Shown here: positions 44,373-54,700 of the stretch, piece by piece
How the letters are laid out: each line of letters starts with the position of its first letter
Position numbering within the stretch: position 1 is the first letter of the stretch
Assembly (NCBI RefSeq): GCF_013393905.1
Contig: NZ_CP040272.1
Coordinates: 7,139,501-7,203,500, forward strand
Length of the DNA stretch: 64,000 nt
Direction of reading: 5' to 3'
Source of the DNA: Nostoc sp. C052
Lineage (GTDB): Bacteria > Cyanobacteriota > Cyanobacteriia > Cyanobacteriales > Nostocaceae
Translations under genes and position numbers: made by a program
Notes under the pieces: model-generated
Told to the model about the DNA's origin: nothing
Database searches by the model: none
The model's input: the letters and a program-made list of their open reading frames with translations, nothing else

Positions 44373-46547
44373 CTAGATATTTATACTTTGTGGAATTTGG
44401 GAAGGTAGCAAGAATTTGTAAGGCATTATCCTTTTAGAATTCTTCTGATTAATTTCTTGCTCAATTCCTTTGAGTTCATTTTGAAAAGCAAGCAATGCCG
44501 AACTCAGTTCTGGCTTAGATTTAAAGTATGAGTTAGAGTACTGCCCTAGCTGCGTATAGTAGACCGAGCCAAGCAAATAAGTTAACTTCAGTTGGGTTTT
44601 AGCTTGGTCTAGCGGGGGTAATATCCTCATAAAGTCGCCTGGTTGGTCAAGATTAGTCGGTGCTGGAGAGTAGACTGCTAGAGGAAAAGCAGGTGCATAG
44701 GTCATGAGTTGGCTTTGCGGAAAATTAACCGCAGCGTGTTGGGCGCTAGCAATAAAAATAATTGTGGAAACAGCATCAATTAGATAATCTAGGGTTTTAA
44801 TTGTGCCTGAGATATCTTCACCAAAATTCTGGAGGCGACCTCCTTGTTCGGAAATTAATTCCTTAGCCCAATTTTGTAACGCTTGGTCAGCTAAAATTTG
44901 CTGTTCATTGGTATAGTAACTGCTCAAATAGGCACGCACCCATTTATGAATAGCATTCCAAATCAGCAGTCCGTCATCTCGATAAGGATATTCAGGTAGC
45001 TGAGAAGTATTATTAACGCCGCGATTTGCCAAAATTTGGGGAAATATAAGATCGTTGAAATGATGCAAATAATCTTGGGCAGCTTCAACAGTTAGCTGGC
45101 GATCGCTCTCAATTTTACTAGCTAAAATCGCATCTACTTCACGACCAGGGGCAATCAAAATTTTATGAGCGCCGTAATTGATTAATATAGTTCCCTCAAA
45201 ATGAGGTTCCAGCAAAATTCTTAAGTGGTGGCTTGCTGGTAATCGTCGCTTAGTAGCAATTACAAAAGGTTCGATAAATAGGTGAGTGCGACCAAGGTGG
45301 CTAACCAATTCGTGGTAGTTACTATCCGCCATTTGGACAATACTCTTAGCGATCGCCCAGTTATCACCATTTAGAGGTGTGAATACCGGATCTTGCGGCT
45401 GATACTGGATAGCCACTGGTATCAAAGAGCGAGATGAGCTACTAGATGGTGGTACTGCAAATAATGCCAAAGGCGAATATATATACTTTTGTCTGTTAGG
45501 AAAATTCCCATTTTCCATATTTTTTAACTTAGAATAATCAGCTTTATAAAGCCGACCTTCTTTCTTAGCAACTTCAAGGGAGTCCGATGTACCAATAATT
45601 TGCTGGTATTGTTCGTTGGTAATTTGTAAAAGTTGTTCCTGTTCTGATACCTTTTGAAGCATGAGTGGATTTGGCCCAGCAACCTGCATATAGGCAAAAA
45701 CCAAATCCTCTTGAAATCTAGCGCTAATTTCTGGTAGAGGGATTTTGATAAATAATTTATTATAATCCTCAAGACTTGGCTCAGTTGTAGATGCTTGTGT
45801 AGAAAATTCTACTTCTATAGGCAAGGGTTGAGTGTTTTCTAATTCCAATAATTTAGCATTGGATTTAATGATTTTTTTGAAAGCGGAACTTAGTAAATCT
45901 GTGATCGAATCTTCTAGTTCAGAAGGAGATGAAAATCCTATATTTCCTGAATTTACACCTATTTGATACAATTCAAATTGCTCGTCAATCTCCTGAAGCT
46001 GTTCCTCAAATGCAGAGATTTCTCCAGAGTCAGATGACACAACATTGGATGGATTGGCTGCAACCAGTTGTTCAGTAATATCTTGAGTAATCGATGCAAG
46101 TTTTAAAGCAATTTCTTCTAAATCTTGTTTACTTTCTGCATCTTTTATTCTTTGTTCAATATCTTCTAAGCTTTGGACTTTAATGTTAAGGGCTAAACTA
46201 TTGCTTTGGGCATCATTATCCACTCCATAAGAAATGCCATTCTCGAAGAAGCCGGAAAACTTACTTAGAGCATCATTTACCAAAATAAGTGTTAACTTCT
46301 GAGCTACTAAAATCACCCATTTTAAATTAGGTAATTCTTGAATTGGTAATTCTACTTGAATGATTGGTAATGAAGTAGCACCTGTCAGAGCTAGTGGCGG
46401 GACATAATTATAATTATATTCATATTCTGTAAATGGCAATGAGCTTGTATTGTGCTTTGTCAGCTTATATAAAAGCACTAAAAGATTTTCTATATCTGAC
46501 TTTGCTAGACCTAAAGAAGAAGATATTGCTTGAGAAGATAGAGACAT
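44373..46547 (-). CDS. Lipoxygenase family protein
   Basis: A 724-residue non-heme iron dioxygenase of polyunsaturated fatty acids. The iron-ligand block is WAIAKSIVQMADSNYHELVSHLGRTHL (H-x4-H, about 410-420). A further His and Asn lie in ASAQHAAVNFPQ near 604. The C-terminal isoleucine (QSINI) is the last ligand. DGLLIWNAIHKWV and FEGTILINYGAHKILI are also typical. The N-terminal 250 residues are unusually long and not PLAT-like. Start chosen at 46547 because AGGAGT lies just upstream. It lies on the same strand downstream of the CHAT-STAND genes. Confidence 0.9.
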   Translation of the reverse strand: MSLSSQAISSSLGLAKSDIENLLVLLYKLTKHNTSSLPFTEYEYNYNYVPPLALTGATSLPIIQVELPIQELPNLKWVILVAQKLTLILVNDALSKFSGFFENGISYGVDNDAQSNSLALNIKVQSLEDIEQRIKDAESKQDLEEIALKLASITQDITEQLVAANPSNVVSSDSGEISAFEEQLQEIDEQFELYQIGVNSGNIGFSSPSELEDSITDLLSSAFKKIIKSNAKLLELENTQPLPIEVEFSTQASTTEPSLEDYNKLFIKIPLPEISARFQEDLVFAYMQVAGPNPLMLQKVSEQEQLLQITNEQYQQIIGTSDSLEVAKKEGRLYKADYSKLKNMENGNFPNRQKYIYSPLALFAVPPSSSSSRSLIPVAIQYQPQDPVFTPLNGDNWAIAKSIVQMADSNYHELVSHLGRTHLFIEPFVIATKRRLPASHHLRILLEPHFEGTILINYGAHKILIAPGREVDAILASKIESDRQLTVEAAQDYLHHFNDLIFPQILANRGVNNTSQLPEYPYRDDGLLIWNAIHKWVRAYLSSYYTNEQQILADQALQNWAKELISEQGGRLQNFGEDISGTIKTLDYLIDAVSTIIFIASAQHAAVNFPQSQLMTYAPAFPLAVYSPAPTNLDQPGDFMRILPPLDQAKTQLKLTYLLGSVYYTQLGQYSNSYFKSKPELSSALLAFQNELKGIEQEINQKNSKRIMPYKFLLPSQIPQSINI

Positions 46548-46987
46548 AATTACTCCTAAATTCAGCAAATTTTTCACTAGCGAACCAGCATAAAATATTT
46601 ACTATCAGATATTTATGTTGGCATTTACGAATTTACCAAAGATAACATAATACATTAAAGTATAGTAACTTAGAGAGTGCTTTTATGTCATAGTAAATAT
46701 TAAAAATTTATAATTTTTTACTTTAGATTTCAGTAGTTCAGTATTTTTTCACATAAATAAAATTAATTGGATGAAAATACATATCTTGAATTTTGAATTC
46801 AAAGCATAGCCATTTGGGGATCTTGCTACGCGCAGCGTCTCGTAGAGAAGCGACTTATGAAGTAAAAAGTAAAAAGATAATCCCCATAAATAAATTTAGG
46901 GGCAACTCTTGGAGACGCACTCGCGTTCAAACCATTTTTATTTCTCTCTTTTGCCTTTTAACTTTTAACTTTTTCCTTATTTGGCAT
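46548..46987. other. Spacer between CHAT-STAND gene and lipoxygenase
   Basis: It holds a dispersed-repeat fragment near 46818-46855 (TTGCTACGCGCAGCGTCTCG) and another near 46905-46935. No terminator was clear. The lipoxygenase may have its own promoter in the AT-rich part near 46600-46760. Confidence 0.45.
46552..46557 (-). promoter_or_regulatory. Shine-Dalgarno deciding the lipoxygenase start
   Basis: AGGAGT on the minus strand before the ATG at 46547. The earlier in-frame ATG at 46577 has none. Confidence 0.7.
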
Positions 46988-49900
46988 CTACTGAGTAGTG
47001 CCGATACCATCACATAAATGCTTATCACCTTCTGGTATATTCTGGCTATATGTGAGATAATTTCTTGTCCAATTACAGGCACTATTGAGGAGTGGTGCTA
47101 AAGCAATCTGATCTAAATCCCAAATAATAATAGTTGCATTATTGACGGTAGTAGCGAGGGTTTTTCCATCGGGACTGAAGATTACATTGCTTACAACTTC
47201 TTCATGCTTAAGAGTTCGTAATTCTTTGCCATTTAAATCCCAGAGTTTAACAGTTTTATCTTCACTAGCAGAAGCAAGAGTTTTACCATCTGGGCTGAAG
47301 GCAATACTATTTACCGATCCTTTATGCCCTTTTAATGTTAGCAATTCTTTGCCATTTAAATCCCAGAGTTTAACAGTTTTATCTTCACTAGCAGAAGCAA
47401 GGGTTTTACCATCGGGACTAAAAATAACACTATTGATATTTCCTTGATGTCCTCTGAAAGTTTGTAGCTCTTTACCATTGAAATCCCAGAGTTTGAGAGT
47501 ATTGTCGTTACTAGCAGAGACAAGAATTTTACCATCTGGGCTGAAGGCAATGCTATTGACCGATTCTTTATGCCCTTTGAAAGTTCGCAATTCATTGCCA
47601 TTGCTATTTACATCCCAGAGCTTGATAGTTTTGTCTTCACTAGCAGAAGCAAGGGTTTTACCGTCGGGACTGAAAATAATGCTATTGATATTTCCTTGAT
47701 GTCCTCTAAAAGTTTGTAGTTCTTTACCATTGGAGTTCCAAACTTTAATGATATTTTCGTTATTTTTAGCTTCAGCAGAGGCGATAATTTTACTATCAGG
47801 ACTGAAGATTAAACTTGTCACATTTTCCTGATTTTCACCGATAATTTGGGGATTATGGCTATTTAAATTCCAGAGTTCGATAGTACCAGTACCATTACCA
47901 GAGGCAAGAGTTTTACCGTCGGGATTGAAAGCAATACTTGTGAAATTATGATCGCCTGTGAAAGTTTTGAAGGTTTGCGATCGCTTGTCCTTTAAATCCC
48001 AGAATTTGATAGTGCTGTCATAACTAGCAGAGACCAAAGTGTTGCCATCTCGGCTAAAGGCAACACTTGTGATATTTTGCTGATGCCCTTTAAAAGTTGT
48101 TGAGTTTTTGCTCTCTAATTCTTTGAGTTCGATGGTACTATCTTCAGTAGCACTAGCGAGAGTTTTACCATCAGGACTAAAAAAGATTTTGGTGACGGTA
48201 TTATCAACTGAAAGATCATATATTTCTTTAGCATTCAAATCCCAAACTTTGACATTTTTATCTTCATCAACAGCCGCCAGAGTTTTACCGTTAGGGCTGA
48301 AGGCAATACTAGTAATATTTTCCTTATGACCTTTAAATGTTTGTAATTCTTTCCCATTTAAATCCCAGAGTTTGACAGTTTTATCTTCATTAGTAGTAGC
48401 GAGGGTTTTACTATCGGGGCTAAAAACTATACTGCCTTCATTTCCCTTATATTTAATCTTTTTGAGTTGCCGCCCATTTAAATCCCAGAGTTTGACAATA
48501 TTCTCTTGATCGGCAGTGGCGAGAGTTTTACCATCTGAAGTAAAGACAATACTTTTAACATCTATCTGATTAGTAAAGGTTTTTAGTTTCCGACCATTTA
48601 AATCCCAGAGTTTAATGGTGTGATCTCGACTGGCAGTAGCTAGGGTTTTACCATTTGGACTGAAAACAACACTTGTAACCTCTTTTTCATGCCCTTTCAA
48701 GGTTTGCAATTCCTTTCCGTTTAAATCCCAAAGTTTAACGGTTTTGTCATCACTAGCAGAGGCGAGAATTTTCCCATCTGGGCTGAAGACGATCTGATTT
48801 ACGCTGTTCTGATGTCCAGTCAAACTATTGCGTTCTCTTACCCGATCAACTACTTTCTGCAATGCTTCTATAACCAAGGGTTGAGTGACTTTATACTCTT
48901 GTGAGATTTTTCCTGCCTTAATCCCTTCAACAAGTGCATCCAAATCTTCATGGTAATCAGAAAGTGATAAGGAATATCGACCAAGTGCCTCAGCTTTAGT
49001 GATTTCCGCTTGTTGTTTCTGATGCCAAGTTTCTAATCCTAAGCAAGCAGTCACCAGCAAGCCAATTAATGCACCGCTAGCTGTTGCCCAAGCTATTTTA
49101 ATTTCTCGACGGCGACGCGCTTCTTGTTCATTTTTCTGGCGATCGCGCAGTTCCCTACAAGCGCTAACATAGTTAGTCTCTGACTGATTCAGAAAACTAG
49201 TGTGTTTTGCCAATGCCTGAGCATCTTCTAATCTTGCCCCGCGATGCACCAGATAATTCTCATCTTTTTGCTGCTTTTCCCAGTCCAAAGCTGCCTGACG
49301 GATAGTTTCGCGCAGTTGTAAGTTAATCCGGTTATCATCTAACCATTTCAGCAATCGTGGCCAATAGCGAATTAAGGCTTCATGAGCTACCTCTACCTCT
49401 TGACGATTTGTAGACTCATCTACTCTGGTAACTACTAATCGCGCTCCTTCACCAGCCAAGCGTTGCACCAACTGCTTGGTACTTGCCAAATCACCACCCG
49501 TAGGTACTAGCTCATCTAACCAAACTCGCCGTCTGCTATCCCGTCGTTTCTCTCCCTGGAGAGCGTTTTCATCCAGACGGGTTAAGCGGATGAAAATATT
49601 CTTAACTTGGTCTTGTTCTGAGGCTGACAAACTATTGTAAACATCATCGGCAGTTTGAGCGATCGCCATATTCACACCCCCAATCGCTTCATACTCTACA
49701 GCACGCAACCATCTACCATGTCGCCGCTTCCATAATTCCAATAGTGCATGTTGCAGTAGTGGCATGGCTCCTGGCTCACCTTGGACATCATCTAGAATTG
49801 AGTTGCTCAAACCTGGTTCAAAGCGTAAACCGACTTGAGCCGCTTGCATTTCCATTGCTTTCCGCAATTCTGCTGCATCCATTGGCCCAATTAGTTTTTG

Positions 49901-51721
49901 TCTAGCTTCCATTAAATCTTTCAGGTTGCGATAAATCGCACACTCACCCCAAAAGTCTGCCCGCATGGTAATTACAACTTTTTGGTGGGGAATTAGGCTT
50001 AACAATTTTTCGATGAAAGTTACTCTCTCTGTTTCATCAGCACAGAGGGTAAATAGTTCCTCAAATTGGTCGATTACTAATATTGAAGACTGGTCTTGCA
50101 CCGACGAGAGAGTAGTTTGCAGTTGCTCGATGGGATTACTGCTTGGTGTCATGTATGCTGTAACTAGATCAGGTTGCAACTGTTGTAGCGTCGGTATCAA
50201 TCCCGCTAAAACTACCGATGACTTACCACTACCAGAAGCGCCTAACACAGCTAAAAAGTTGTGTTCAGCCAACTTTTGTTGGAGTTGGACAATCACTTGT
50301 TCTCGCCCAAAGAAAAATTCGCGGTTTTCCACGCGAAAAGGATACAAACCCCGGAAGGGACAACGAGAATCATAAGTGGGTGGTTGCCGATCCAATGCCA
50401 AAGCGTGGAAGTTGAGGTCTAGTATTTCCTCACAGAGGTTATTGACTTCCTCTAATACTTGCTCTCGCTCTTTAAGGGCTGGTTTGCTCAATGCTGCAAC
50501 ATCTGCCTCTAAGATATTTTCTAGCTTTTGGGCAGGAATTTCAAATTTTAGTTGCAGTGCTGGCGCTCTTTGTGGTAATAATTCCCCCAGACGTTGTAAA
50601 CCATATTTAATTTCGGCATTGGTTAGTTCGCGATCAAGTTGGTCACTAAATAGGGGTCGCCCGCCTAAGCGGCTAAACAATGCTGGAACTGTAAGATCGC
50701 CGCGCTTGGCTAAAGTGGCTGTTGCTTCATGTAATGCAGAATCCACCTCTCCCGATGCTCTGAGTTGTTTATAAAAGTTCTCTATTAGTGTTTGGGCTGT
50801 TTTGATAGTGACTTTATCGGTCATTGCTACCACCGCAGGCATCCCCAAATCCCGCACCAATCTTTGCCCTAAGCCTCCCAACGATCCTTCGGCATCAGGA
50901 CTGGCGCTCTCGCAAGTACAAAGAAAGGTAAAGTGCGGTAGCCCTCTGGCTCCACGTAATGGGCGCAACCGATCTAGTAATTGTGTGGCAGCGATCGCAT
51001 CTACTGTATTATCAGCTTTTGACCAGTAGACAACAGTTTCACCATTATCCATTACCCTGCCGTGGCTGACAAAATGTAGGATTGTATATTGTTTGTTGCG
51101 ATCGCTCAGTTGGGTACACAATTCGTCTATTGTCGGTAAACCAATGGCTCCAGGAATTGTTGCCAAAACATCACAAGGTATTTCCCCTAGTGCAGACTTG
51201 ACGCTATTAACACTGGCTTCAACATCGAATTCGGCTAATTTATACTTTTGGGAATCGTTAGGACTAGCAACCAAAACTAGCGCCCGCAAGTCTCGCCGCC
51301 CAATGGGGGGAAAGCGGCGGTCAGTAATTGCCGGAATGTAGAAAGAAAATGGCACTCGCTGATTGAGTGCTAATAACTCCCATTCACCATCAATAGGGGC
51401 ACACAGCTTTTCCCAACGTAAGGTTCTTAATTGTGGATCTGATGCTTCGATAAAAAGCAACATTCTCAGTGCTTCTTCACTTTCGCGCATAGCACCAACA
51501 AAGGCATCACGGACATCATCTCGAAATAGAGTTTTTCCGAGCAATGTACCGTAATCTTTTGGCTGTCCAAGAAAACTAGTTAGCTGCTGAAAATTTTCAG
51601 CAGTCAGTTCGAGAGTACCTTCTGAGCGTAATGGCAGAAGTTCACCAAAGCGGGTGTGTTCTACAACAATTGGCCAGTTATTTTCTGATTTGCGCTGGAT
51701 AGTAATCTCAAACGTGTTCAT
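46988..51721 (-). CDS. CHAT protease - STAND NTPase - WD40 protein, copy 1
   Basis: A 1577-residue protein. Residues 1-145 are a conserved lead region (MNTFEITIQRKS...). A CHAT caspase-like domain (about 145-370) has a dyad at His220 (LHFVSHG) and Cys270 (FLCTCESA). A STAND NTPase (about 455-850) has CPFRGLYPFRVENREFFFGRE, Walker A LGASGSGKSS near 495 and Walker B ILVIDQFEELF. A TM-like helix is near 875-897. Fourteen WD40 repeats (about 970-1545) would make two seven-blade propellers. In such proteins WD40 senses, STAND oligomerises and CHAT cleaves. It follows copy 2 by 34 bases. Confidence 0.92.
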   Translation of the reverse strand: MNTFEITIQRKSENNWPIVVEHTRFGELLPLRSEGTLELTAENFQQLTSFLGQPKDYGTLLGKTLFRDDVRDAFVGAMRESEEALRMLLFIEASDPQLRTLRWEKLCAPIDGEWELLALNQRVPFSFYIPAITDRRFPPIGRRDLRALVLVASPNDSQKYKLAEFDVEASVNSVKSALGEIPCDVLATIPGAIGLPTIDELCTQLSDRNKQYTILHFVSHGRVMDNGETVVYWSKADNTVDAIAATQLLDRLRPLRGARGLPHFTFLCTCESASPDAEGSLGGLGQRLVRDLGMPAVVAMTDKVTIKTAQTLIENFYKQLRASGEVDSALHEATATLAKRGDLTVPALFSRLGGRPLFSDQLDRELTNAEIKYGLQRLGELLPQRAPALQLKFEIPAQKLENILEADVAALSKPALKEREQVLEEVNNLCEEILDLNFHALALDRQPPTYDSRCPFRGLYPFRVENREFFFGREQVIVQLQQKLAEHNFLAVLGASGSGKSSVVLAGLIPTLQQLQPDLVTAYMTPSSNPIEQLQTTLSSVQDQSSILVIDQFEELFTLCADETERVTFIEKLLSLIPHQKVVITMRADFWGECAIYRNLKDLMEARQKLIGPMDAAELRKAMEMQAAQVGLRFEPGLSNSILDDVQGEPGAMPLLQHALLELWKRRHGRWLRAVEYEAIGGVNMAIAQTADDVYNSLSASEQDQVKNIFIRLTRLDENALQGEKRRDSRRRVWLDELVPTGGDLASTKQLVQRLAGEGARLVVTRVDESTNRQEVEVAHEALIRYWPRLLKWLDDNRINLQLRETIRQAALDWEKQQKDENYLVHRGARLEDAQALAKHTSFLNQSETNYVSACRELRDRQKNEQEARRRREIKIAWATASGALIGLLVTACLGLETWHQKQQAEITKAEALGRYSLSLSDYHEDLDALVEGIKAGKISQEYKVTQPLVIEALQKVVDRVRERNSLTGHQNSVNQIVFSPDGKILASASDDKTVKLWDLNGKELQTLKGHEKEVTSVVFSPNGKTLATASRDHTIKLWDLNGRKLKTFTNQIDVKSIVFTSDGKTLATADQENIVKLWDLNGRQLKKIKYKGNEGSIVFSPDSKTLATTNEDKTVKLWDLNGKELQTFKGHKENITSIAFSPNGKTLAAVDEDKNVKVWDLNAKEIYDLSVDNTVTKIFFSPDGKTLASATEDSTIELKELESKNSTTFKGHQQNITSVAFSRDGNTLVSASYDSTIKFWDLKDKRSQTFKTFTGDHNFTSIAFNPDGKTLASGNGTGTIELWNLNSHNPQIIGENQENVTSLIFSPDSKIIASAEAKNNENIIKVWNSNGKELQTFRGHQGNINSIIFSPDGKTLASASEDKTIKLWDVNSNGNELRTFKGHKESVNSIAFSPDGKILVSASNDNTLKLWDFNGKELQTFRGHQGNINSVIFSPDGKTLASASEDKTVKLWDLNGKELLTLKGHKGSVNSIAFSPDGKTLASASEDKTVKLWDLNGKELRTLKHEEVVSNVIFSPDGKTLATTVNNATIIIWDLDQIALAPLLNSACNWTRNYLTYSQNIPEGDKHLCDGIGTTQ

Positions 51722-51755
51722 AAGTTATTCTCGAATCCTCCTTGTGAATGCTTGT

Positions 51756-54700
51756 TTATGAATGCGATCGTGGAATACCATTGCACAAACTCTTATCTTC
51801 TGCTTTTACCTCCTGACTATTTTTGAGATAGTCCCGTACCCAATCACAAGCACCATTCAGAAGCAGAACTGGAGTTAGTTCATCTAAATGCCACAAAATA
51901 ATGGTGTTGTCAAAACTAGCAGTAGCGAGAGTTTTACCATCAGGGCTGAAGGCGAGACTTGTGAGACTGGATTTATGGCTACTGAAGGTTTGTAGTTCTT
52001 TACCGTCTTCGACATTCCAGAGTTTAACGGTATGGTCATAACTAGCAGTAGCGAGAGTTTTACCATCAGGACTAAAGACTAAATCTATGACCACACCATG
52101 ATGTCCTGTGAAGGTTTGGCGGTCTTTGCCCTCTTTGACATCCCAGAGTTTGGCGGTTTTGTCATCACTAGCAGTAGCGATAGTTTTACCGTCAGGGCTA
52201 AAGACAATACTTGTTATCTTCCCGTTATGCTTAATAGAAATTTGCCGTTCTTTACCATCTTCGACATTCCAGAGTTTGGCGGTTTTGTCATCACTAGCAG
52301 TAGCAATAGTTTTACCATCAGGGCTAAAGACGATACTTGTTATCTTCCCGTTATGCTTAATAGAAATTTGCCGTTCTTTACCATCTTCGACATTCCAGAG
52401 TTTGGCGGTTTTGTCATCACTAGCAGTAGCGATAGTTTTACCATCAGGGCTAAAGACGATACTTGTTACACTTCCCTTATGCCCTTCAAAGGTTCGCTTT
52501 ACTTTACCATTTAAATCCCAAATTTTGGCGGTTTTGTCATCACTAGCAGTAGCAAGAGTTTTACCATCAGGGCTAAAAACTATACTTCTTATCCTTTTAT
52601 TATGCCCTCTGAAAATTTGCGGTTTTTTGTCATGTTTGTCATCTTTATTATCTTTGATATCCCATATTTTAACAGTTTTGTCATCACTACCAGAAGCCAA
52701 GATTTTACTATTCTTGGGGTTAAAGACAATACTTGTGAATACTTGGTTATCTTCTGGAATAATTTTGAGTTTCTTACCCTGCAAATCCCAAATTCTGATG
52801 GTTTTATCATCACTAGCAGTTGCCAAAATTTTACTATCATGGCTGAAGACGGCGCTATTGAACTTGAATTCACCCCCTTGAAAAGTTAGTTGTTCCTTAC
52901 CGTTTAAATCCCAGATTTTAACAGTGTTGTCATTACTAGTAGAAGCGACAAGTTTACCATCGTTGCTGAAAATAACGCTGTTAACATTATCCTGATGCCT
53001 ATAAAATCTTGTTTGTTCTTTGCGGCTTTTGACATCCCAAAGTCTGGCAGTGTTATCATCGCTAGCAGAGGCGAGGGTTTGACCATCACGGCTGAAGACA
53101 ACCATATTGACCTTCTCTTGATGTTCTTTGAAGATATGCGTTACCTTGCCAGTTTGCACATTCCAAAGTTTAACACTTTTGTCATCACTAGCAGTAGCCA
53201 CAGTTTTACTATCAGGGCTGAAGACAACACTATTAAACTTATATTGCTCTCCTTTAAGGGTATGTATTACCCCGCCAGTTTTGACATTCCAAAGTTTAAC
53301 AGTTTTGTCATCACTAGTAGTAGCCAGGTTTTGACCATCCTGGCTGAAGACAACACTTGTTACTGCTTTTTCATGCCCGCTAAAGGTATGGATTTTTTTG
53401 TAATTTTTGACATTCAAAACTTCAATGGTTTTGTCATCACTCGCAGTAGCTAAGTTCTCACCCTTAGGGCTGAAGACAACGCTATTAACATTTGCCTTAT
53501 GTTCAGTAAAAGTATGTATTACTTTGCCAGTTTTGATATTCCAAAGTTTAACGGTTTTATCATCACTAGCAGAGGCAAGTATTTGACCATCCGGGCTAAA
53601 GACAACACTATTAACCTTTGCCTTATGTTCCGTCAAAGTATGCAGTACCTCACCAGTTTTGACATTCCAAAGTTTAATGGTCTTGTCATCACTAGCAGAA
53701 GCCAGGATTTGATTGTTAGGGCTGAAGACGACACTTGCAACCTTTCCCCCATGTCCAATCAAGATGTTACGCTCTCTCACCCCATAAACTATTTTCTGTA
53801 ACGCTTCTATAATCAAGGGGTCGGATAATTTTTGTTTTTTTAAGATATTGGCTGCCTTAATTACTTCGATAAGTGCATCTAAATCTTGATTATCATTAAG
53901 GAGTGATAAAGAATAACGAGCTAGTGATTTAGCTTGAGCAATTTCCGCTTGTTGTTTCTGAATTTCCGCTTGTACCCAGAAGCCAGTACTAACAATCAAA
54001 GCTACCACCGCTCCCCCAGCTATTCCCCAAGCTGTTCTGATTTCCCGACGATGATGCGCCTCTTTTTCCTTTTCCTGGCGCAGTCGCAATTTCACGCAAG
54101 TATCAACGTATTCAGCCTCCACCTGGTTCAAAAAGCTGGATTGTTTCGCTAATAATTGGGCGTTTTCTAATCTTCCACCCCGATGCACCAGATAATTCTC
54201 ATCTTTTTGCTGCTTTTCCCAGTCCAAAGCTGCCTGACGGATAGTTTCGCGCAGTTGTAAGTTAATCCGGTTATCATCTAACCATTTCAGCAATCGTGGC
54301 CAATAGCGAATTAAGGCTTCATGAGCTACCTCTACCTCTTGACGATTTGTAGACTCATCTACACTTGTAACTACCAATCGCGCCCCTTCACCAGCCAAGC
54401 GTTGCACCAACTGTTTGGTATCTGCCAAATCACCACCCGCAGGTACTAGCTCATCTAACCAAACTCGTCGTCTGGTATCCCGGCGTTTCTCTCCTTGGAA
54501 GGCATTTTCATCCAAGCGGGTTAAGCGGATGAAAATATTCTTAACTTGGTCTTGTTCTGAGGCTGACAAACTATTGTAAACATCATCGGCAGTTTGAGCG
54601 ATCGCCATATTTACCCCACCGATCGCTTCATACTCTACAGCACGCAACCATCTACCATGTCGCCGCTTCCATAATTCCAATAGTGCATGTTGCAGTAGTG

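Noticed and set aside
52098..53760. Regularly spaced repeats that could suggest a CRISPR array
   Set aside because: Period is about 120-126 bp, in frame and coding for WD40 blades; no short palindromic repeats with unique spacers.
47142..53801. Many open frames antisense to the WD40 regions
   Set aside because: They arise from the repetitive codon pattern of WD40 units on the other strand (FSPDGKT antisense) and mirror the repeat period.
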